Shown here piece after piece: positions 59,243-64,000 of a DNA stretch of 64,000 nucleotides; position 1 is the first letter of the stretch; each line of letters starts with the position of its first letter. This DNA comes from Melitaea cinxia (lineage: Eukaryota; Arthropoda; Insecta; Lepidoptera; Nymphalidae). The notes beneath the pieces were generated by a model that saw nothing but the letters and a program-made list of their open reading frames with translations, searched no databases and had not been told where the DNA came from. Location: NCBI RefSeq assembly GCF_905220565.1, contig NC_059404.1:4616472-4680471 (forward strand), read 5' to 3'. A program made the translations under genes and the position numbers.

Positions 59243-59461
59243 GGAATCCTAAACATTTTTTAATATCATATTAACCGCGGCGCCGTCTATAGTCGCTTAG
59301 ACCGAATATAAAATCATGATATCAAAAATTTCGATCTAGCGAGTACATCGTTCCATAAGTTAATTGGCTAGAACACCGACACGGTCAGTCGGAGATGCAG
59401 GTTCGATCCCCGCTGAAACGGTCGATTTTTGATATGATATTAAAAAATGTTTAGAATTTCC
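59243..59461. repeat. Inverted-repeat unit enclosing a tRNA-like fold
   Basis: 59249-59271 and 59433-59455 pair over 23 bases without mismatch around the core AACATTTTTTAATATC, and the outer few bases pair imperfectly. A second, weaker inner pair is ATCATGATATCAAAAATTTC with GATTTTTGATATGAT. The length is about 219 bp. Confidence 0.75.
59349..59420 (+). tRNA. tRNA-like gene or pseudogene, putative anticodon GGT
   Basis: Exactly 72 bases fold as a cloverleaf. The acceptor is CGTTCCA with TGAAACG (one C-A mismatch). The D arm holds AATTGGCTA between GTT and AAC. The anticodon stem CCGAC/GTCGG is perfect with the seven-base loop ACGGTCA. The variable loop is short. The T arm GCAGGTTCGATCCCCGC has the canonical TTCGATC loop and one mismatch. 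By position the anticodon would be GGT (Thr), but base 33 is C, not the near-universal T. No CCA is encoded, as expected in eukaryotes. Because of the flanking inverted repeats it may be a captured tRNA or a tRNA-derived repeat; I favour a pseudogene. Confidence 0.5.
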
Positions 59462-59887
59462 TAATGTGTGGGTAACACAAAAATAAAATCGTACAAATTA
59501 TCAGGGAATTTCTATGAAATTTATAAACTAATAGTATACTGATAAGCCAAGCTTTTCCTTTGTCTTTTGTCTTGGGGAACTCATTTCTTGGGATTCTAAC
59601 GTAACAATGAGAAGCTGAAATATATTTTATTCTTAACTCAAATGAATCCTTTATTCCTTAATTAATGTGATACATTATATGCCTAAATATGTTTATCTTA
59701 CTACAAATAAAATCTGTTACGCTTCTAGTTATGGAGAATTGGGAGAAATTATAGGGAGTGTTAGTTTTAATTATGCAATGCTAAATGAAAATTATTTATA
59801 TGTAAGTATTCAAAAGTACCTATGAGTCAAATATTTAAATTTATAAAAAAAAAATACAGTTTTGGATAGAAATTGTGATATTATTAC

Positions 59888-60290
59888 CCTGTCTCGAACG
59901 CAATTCGACCTTATATATATTATGTATGATCGGGGATAACTCCGTCGTTTATGAACTGATTTTGATAATTCTTTTTTTGTTGGAAAGGAGATATTCCTAG
60001 TTTGGTACCATGATAAGGAAACCAGGATCTCCTCATGGGATCCCAGAGAAATCGAGGGAAACTCTTGAAAATCCGCAATAACTTTTAACTGGGTGTACCG
60101 ATTTTGATAATTTTTAATTTAATTGAAAGCCGATGTTTATGTGGTCACATTTAAATTTCATCGAGATCTAATTACAACTTTTGGAGTAATCTTTGATAAT
60201 GCGTATTTACTTGACAATTTTTTCTTCTACCTACGTTCTATTACTTGTCGATTATAATTGAAGTCGGTTTTTCTTCGTTTGTCTGCAAAC
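59888..60290 (+). repeat. CCGACTT-family element, left end lost
   Basis: ACCATGATAAGGAAACCAGG, GTGTACCGATTTTGATAATT, ACTTTTGGAGTAATCTTTGA and AATTGAAGTCGGTTTTTCTT in the order of 49625-49985. It retains a segment (59 bases near 60139-60180) missing from that copy. Confidence 0.7.
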
Positions 60291-60496
60291 ACAATTATTT
60301 TACCCAACCTTTTCAATTACATCAAAAACTTTTGTTCCTACGCAGCCCCTTTGTGTATATGAAAATCTTTCTTGAATCTAGGTCGAAGATATGATTGAAA
60401 AACCGGCTCACAACAACTTAATTATCTTTGTGTTGTCTTATATTACGTAATTTTTAAGGACATTTTAGGAGGATTTCAACAAGTAAAAATATTAAA

Positions 60497-60757
60497 TCTA
60501 TACAAATAAATAAAATTGGAGTGTCTGTTTGTAATATTAAAATAACCGCTTTTACTAAATGCATATGGATGTATACACGGTACATATTCTGTTTGTTCCG
60601 GCAACGGCTGGACCGATTTTGATGGGACTTTCACTGGTAGCTACGAAGTAACTTATGCTACTTTTATTTTAGACCGTTACTTATTTTATAACTCTGCGAA
60701 CTGAAAAATAACTTTTTTGTTAAATTTCACGCGAACGAATTCGCGGACACAGCTAGT
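60497..60757 (+). mobile_element. Helitron-like element, family H1
   Basis: TCTATACAAATAAATAAAAT start, GGCTGGACCGATTTTGATGG, 3' CACGCGAACGAATTCGCG then GACACAGCTAGT. It has a deletion near 60590 that removes the TCTGTC tract. Confidence 0.82.
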
Positions 60758-61155
60758 AATAGCTAAGAGTTTTTGATTCAAAAATTACTTTTGAAATTGT
60801 ATTGATACAAGCAATAAAATCCAAATCAAAAATTAGTTAATTCGACAAAAGAAAATTATATTTATTTTTAGTAAACTCAAATGTAGATTCTGCAGAGAAG
60901 AATCGGCAAGAAACTCCGTTGTTACTCTTCAATTGTTTTGAATATATACTTTAAATTTATTTTCTGGCAAATTGTAGGATTCTATTAAATACGCGAATAA
61001 CATAACTAACAAAAGAGGGAACAAAGAAACAGATAAGCTCTATGATGTTGATATGCACTTAAATATAAATTTATTTCTAAGCTGAATATTTTGAAATAAC
61101 TGAGAGATTTATTTATATGCACGTTGATTTTTTTTTCTTAAGGTTATTTTTGCAG

Positions 61156-61237
61156 GGTGTCGCTCAGGATAATGTTACCTACTCACGATATACGCTGCGA
61201 GTGACATCTGAAATTGTATTAGGGTTTACAAAAAAAC
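61156..61237 (+). other. Possible 82-bp exon of an unknown gene
   Basis: A pyrimidine-rich stretch ends in TTTTTGCAG at 61147-61155, and a strong donor GTATGT follows at 61238. Between them is an open stretch (GVAQDNVTYSRYTLRVTSEI and on) with about 45% GC in surroundings near 25-30%. No family recognised and no partner exons were found. Confidence 0.2.
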
Positions 61238-61619
61238 GTATGTTATTTTTTTTGCTTTTCTCTCATGATTTAGTTTTGTTTGTTTTGGTGTATAATTATT
61301 CTGACGGAAATTGTAGCAAATACAAAACATCTTTCTTTTAAAATGTAATCGTAATTTATTAGACTACAAACCTAAGTTCTTGCTTTACTTTATTATTCTT
61401 CAAGAGCCTATAAACATTATATTTCTAGACAAGTCTAGAACCCTAGAAATGTTAACCAATATTATGTTTTTTGTTATTTTCCAATTTCAAAGCTTAACAA
61501 TAACTACTCGTAAATTATAATGTTAATCTCTAAACAGATAATCAAAGATATAATTAATTCATCATTTCAGTTTCCTAAATTATCGCCTTTAAACAAACAC
61601 AAATAAAACCTGGTTAACT

Positions 61620-61901
61620 TCATTTTGATCTGTAAAAAACGTAATACTGATCAGACGTTGGATGTAAATTTTTCTCACGAATCAAAGAGAATTTCAGAAT
61701 ATATAGCAAAGGCATGATATCGAAAATTTGAAATTCCAAAACGTTGAAACCGCGACGCGAATTCTCGATTTTAATTAATCCACAAAGAAACGCTATCAAA
61801 AGCTCAACAGTGACTACAAATAGAACCGCGAATTTTCCCAACACCCAGCTATTACATTCGAAAATGATATTGACGACGAAGACGTAAAACAAACTAATCA
61901 A
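61620..61901 (-). other. 93-codon open frame with hydrophobic segments, doubtful
   Basis: MISLFYVFVVNIIFECN, then FAVLFVVTVELLIAFLCG (a clear membrane-like stretch), a basic linker KIENSRRGF, and MPLLYILKFSLIREKN. The composition is richer in GC than its flanks. No known family is evident; it could be an exon of a membrane protein or chance. Confidence 0.2.
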
Positions 61902-62232
61902 ATGTTGATTGTACCTATTTTTAAAATATCACGTTCACGTCGTAATTAATGAAAAGAGTAAAATAAAATACTTTAACACGATCGTGGGTACCTAAGATAG
62001 ACAGCTTTCTGCCTGTGTTACTACATTACACAATACTACACATAAACACGCTACTACACGCTTTTATGGTCATATATAAATTTAAATAATATATGGGCGG
62101 GAATTGATCCCTTTACCCCTGGAGCAGAAAGCTCGATTACAAGATGTTTATTCATTATATCTGTACAAAATATTTTTTTTTAGTATACCATTTTTCCGTT
62201 TTATTCTCCTCATGTTCTTTGCCCAAAGCTTC

Positions 62233-62340
62233 CCGGGGAAAGATTGCTTTTTTGGCAATAAGACCGCCTTTTGTATATTTTTGGTTTTATTCTTGTTTTT
62301 ATCGTTTTGGTTTATTTTAAATATATAAATAATATTCGTA
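62233..62340 (+). repeat. LINE 3' UTR-type fragment
   Basis: GGGGAAAGATTGCTTTTTTG then GCAATAAGACCGCCTTTTGT, the same phrase as the inverted fragment at 35205-35320. Confidence 0.6.
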
Positions 62341-63220
62341 TTATATAACAATCTACTTATATGATGTTGTTACATAATTTCTTTTGTCGTATGTTTTCTT
62401 GGTATTTAATAAAACTTATTATTTCTGAAGATTAGTTATAGTCCGAGCAACGAACTCCTAATTTAGGTGAGAATCGGAATTAAATATAACAATATATTTT
62501 ATACCATTTAAGATACGAGCTATTTATTATATTGAACCATTTTCTAAATAATAACAAATGATAACAATGCTAAAGTTATAATTTAAATATCAAATTTAAA
62601 AGTAAAAAAAAGCAAGTAAATTAATTTCTTTTAGAGGAAAACGCGTAGAGATTTGATAAATTACTGATACGTAGAATAAATACTCAACAAGAATATAATA
62701 CACTTGAGCTAGCAACATTTCTAGAAATTATAATATAAATAAGATTTCTAGATTAAACTGAGATGACCACGCGTTTTCCACGGTCAGCGCTCGTATTGGA
62801 TAGAAAATTATTAATAACGTAATTTCAAGACAAAAAATTTCTGAGTGTAAGAAATATTTCAAAGCCCTTATCAAAATTGCGCACGGTAGTCACGTACTAT
62901 TCAATAAACCTAAAATTAATACCAAGGACGTGCGACGCGTCCTTAAATGAGACTCGCCGATGTTTCGTGGTAATGAATATCGGACAATGACCGTACCATA
63001 AACTACTCGTACTTACTGAAGTTCTATCTTGATTGGTACGTGTTGTAGGCAACACATATATATGTGCAGCATAAGTAAGTAAAAAAATAAATTGTCTTAT
63101 GTGTGAACGGGTCCTGTTAGATGAAAACACAATACAAATGCAGTGGCCACCATTATACTATACAGATACAAAAGGCCTTTCCCAATAAACCTATTATAGC
63201 CTGTATAAAGTTTGGTTAAT
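62341..63220. other. AT-rich intergenic DNA, no gene seen
   Basis: Nothing recognised. Confidence 0.35.
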
Positions 63221-63446
63221 GTCGTAAGAGGCGACTAAGGGATAACACAGTTCCACTACCACCTTGGAACTTATAAAGCCGACCGATGGCGGCGTCTTCG
63301 GTGCGACAAAGCCAGCCCTGCGGTCACCAAACCGCCTGCCCAGCGTGGTGACTACAGGCAAAACATACGAGTTCGCGCCATTTTTGGCGTGAACTTGTGG
63401 AGGCCTATGTCCAGCAGTGGACTGTAAAGGGCTGAAATGATGATGA
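63221..63446 (+). mobile_element. RTE-tailed SINE (family C), internally deleted
   Basis: GTCGTAAGAGGCGACTAAGG, CCACTACCACCTTGGAACTT, then a jump from GATGGCGG to CGTCTTCGGTGCGACAAAGC, GAGGCCTATGTCCAGCAGTG and an ATGATGATG tail. The deleted block is present at 40809-41124. Confidence 0.87.
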
Positions 63447-63569
63447 GTAGCATATGAGTATGTGTAATATGTATATATATGTGTATTTACGTGTATGTGT
63501 ATGATTATATGTCTGTATATGTATGTACACCTCTATGTCGTCTAATTCTTTTTCAAACTTGAGGTTGTC

Positions 63570-63660
63570 TGAAAGAGACGCTTTTTTAGCGATAAGATTG
63601 CCTTTTGTACATGTTTATGTTTTCTTTTAGATGTAAAATGTCCTCTATACAAGTATATTT
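63570..63660 (+). repeat. LINE 3' UTR-type fragment
   Basis: GAAAGAGACGCTTTTTTAGC then GATAAGATTGCCTTTTGTAC, related to 62233. Confidence 0.55.
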
Positions 63661-63722
63661 GTATTGGTAGTACATTTGGTACATTACTAACTGAGGTAAG
63701 GGTGAGGTAAGGGTGAGGTCTA

Positions 63723-64000
63723 ACTGAGGTAGGGCACAGCAGGAATTTCCTGCTCAAAATATGGAGCAGCCCGATTGGGGTAGTACCTCGACCTTACAGA
63801 AGATCATAGCAAAATAATACTGTTTTCAAACAGTATTGTGTTCCTGTTGATGAGTAAGGTGACTAGAGCTCCTGGGGGATTGGGGATTGGGTCGGCAACG
63901 CGCTTGCGATGCTTCTGGTGTTGCAGGTGTCTATAAGCTACGGTAATCGCTTACCATCAGGTGAGCCGTACGCTTGTTTGCCGACCTAGTGACATAAAAA
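63723..64000 (+). repeat. SINE-like repeat, family B, runs off the window edge
   Basis: ACTGAGGTAGGGCACAGCAG, TTCCTGCTCAAAATATGGAG, GGTCGGCAACGCGCTTGCGA, CTTACCATCAGGTGAGCCGT, then AAAAA at the edge. It is the best-preserved copy here. Just upstream, CTGAGGTAAGG, GTGAGGTAAGG and GTGAGGTC repeat its first bases. Confidence 0.87.

Overview
The window looks like a piece of a lepidopteran (butterfly or moth) nuclear genome. It is very AT-rich and gene-poor, with introns and poly(A) signals. It is crowded with repeats typical of that order: tRNA-headed SINEs, Helitron-like elements ending in a hairpin plus CTAG, a mariner, RTE-type and CR1/Jockey-type LINEs. Species cannot be fixed from the sequence; the tRNA-headed SINE resembles the Metulj SINEs described from Heliconius (from memory, unchecked). 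No bacterial, plasmid or viral genes, rRNA or CRISPR were seen.

Layout. Positions 3-551 carry the last coding exon of a single-pass membrane protein, probably of a leucine-rich-repeat type, followed by its 3' UTR. A dead mariner lies at 1748-3040. Positions 5505-10428 hold an RTE-type LINE split by a younger LINE on the minus strand; the younger one keeps an uninterrupted 979-codon endonuclease/reverse-transcriptase frame (6202-9141) and has an in-frame tandem repeat at its 5' side. Positions 10.4-39 kb contain no recognisable host gene, only SINEs, Helitron-like elements (one with a 282-bp internal tandem array), palindromes and a foldback element with 49-bp perfect arms.

The main host gene is an insect gustatory receptor at 39328-44364 (+). 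Four exons can be assembled into an unbroken 391-residue protein ending with the family signature TYLIIVIQF. Its introns hold a Helitron-like copy carrying a nested SINE with a 13-bp target duplication, a decayed LINE, and further SINEs. Positions 44.4-64 kb return to repeats, with a 72-nt tRNA-like fold inside an inverted-repeat unit (59243-59461) and two weak candidate coding pieces (61156-61237, 61620-61901).

The host genes shown do not form a pathway. The biology on view is one chemoreceptor in a transposon-rich stretch, plus several layers of nested insertions whose order can be read from the sequence. Family names for repeats are from recognition, not database search.
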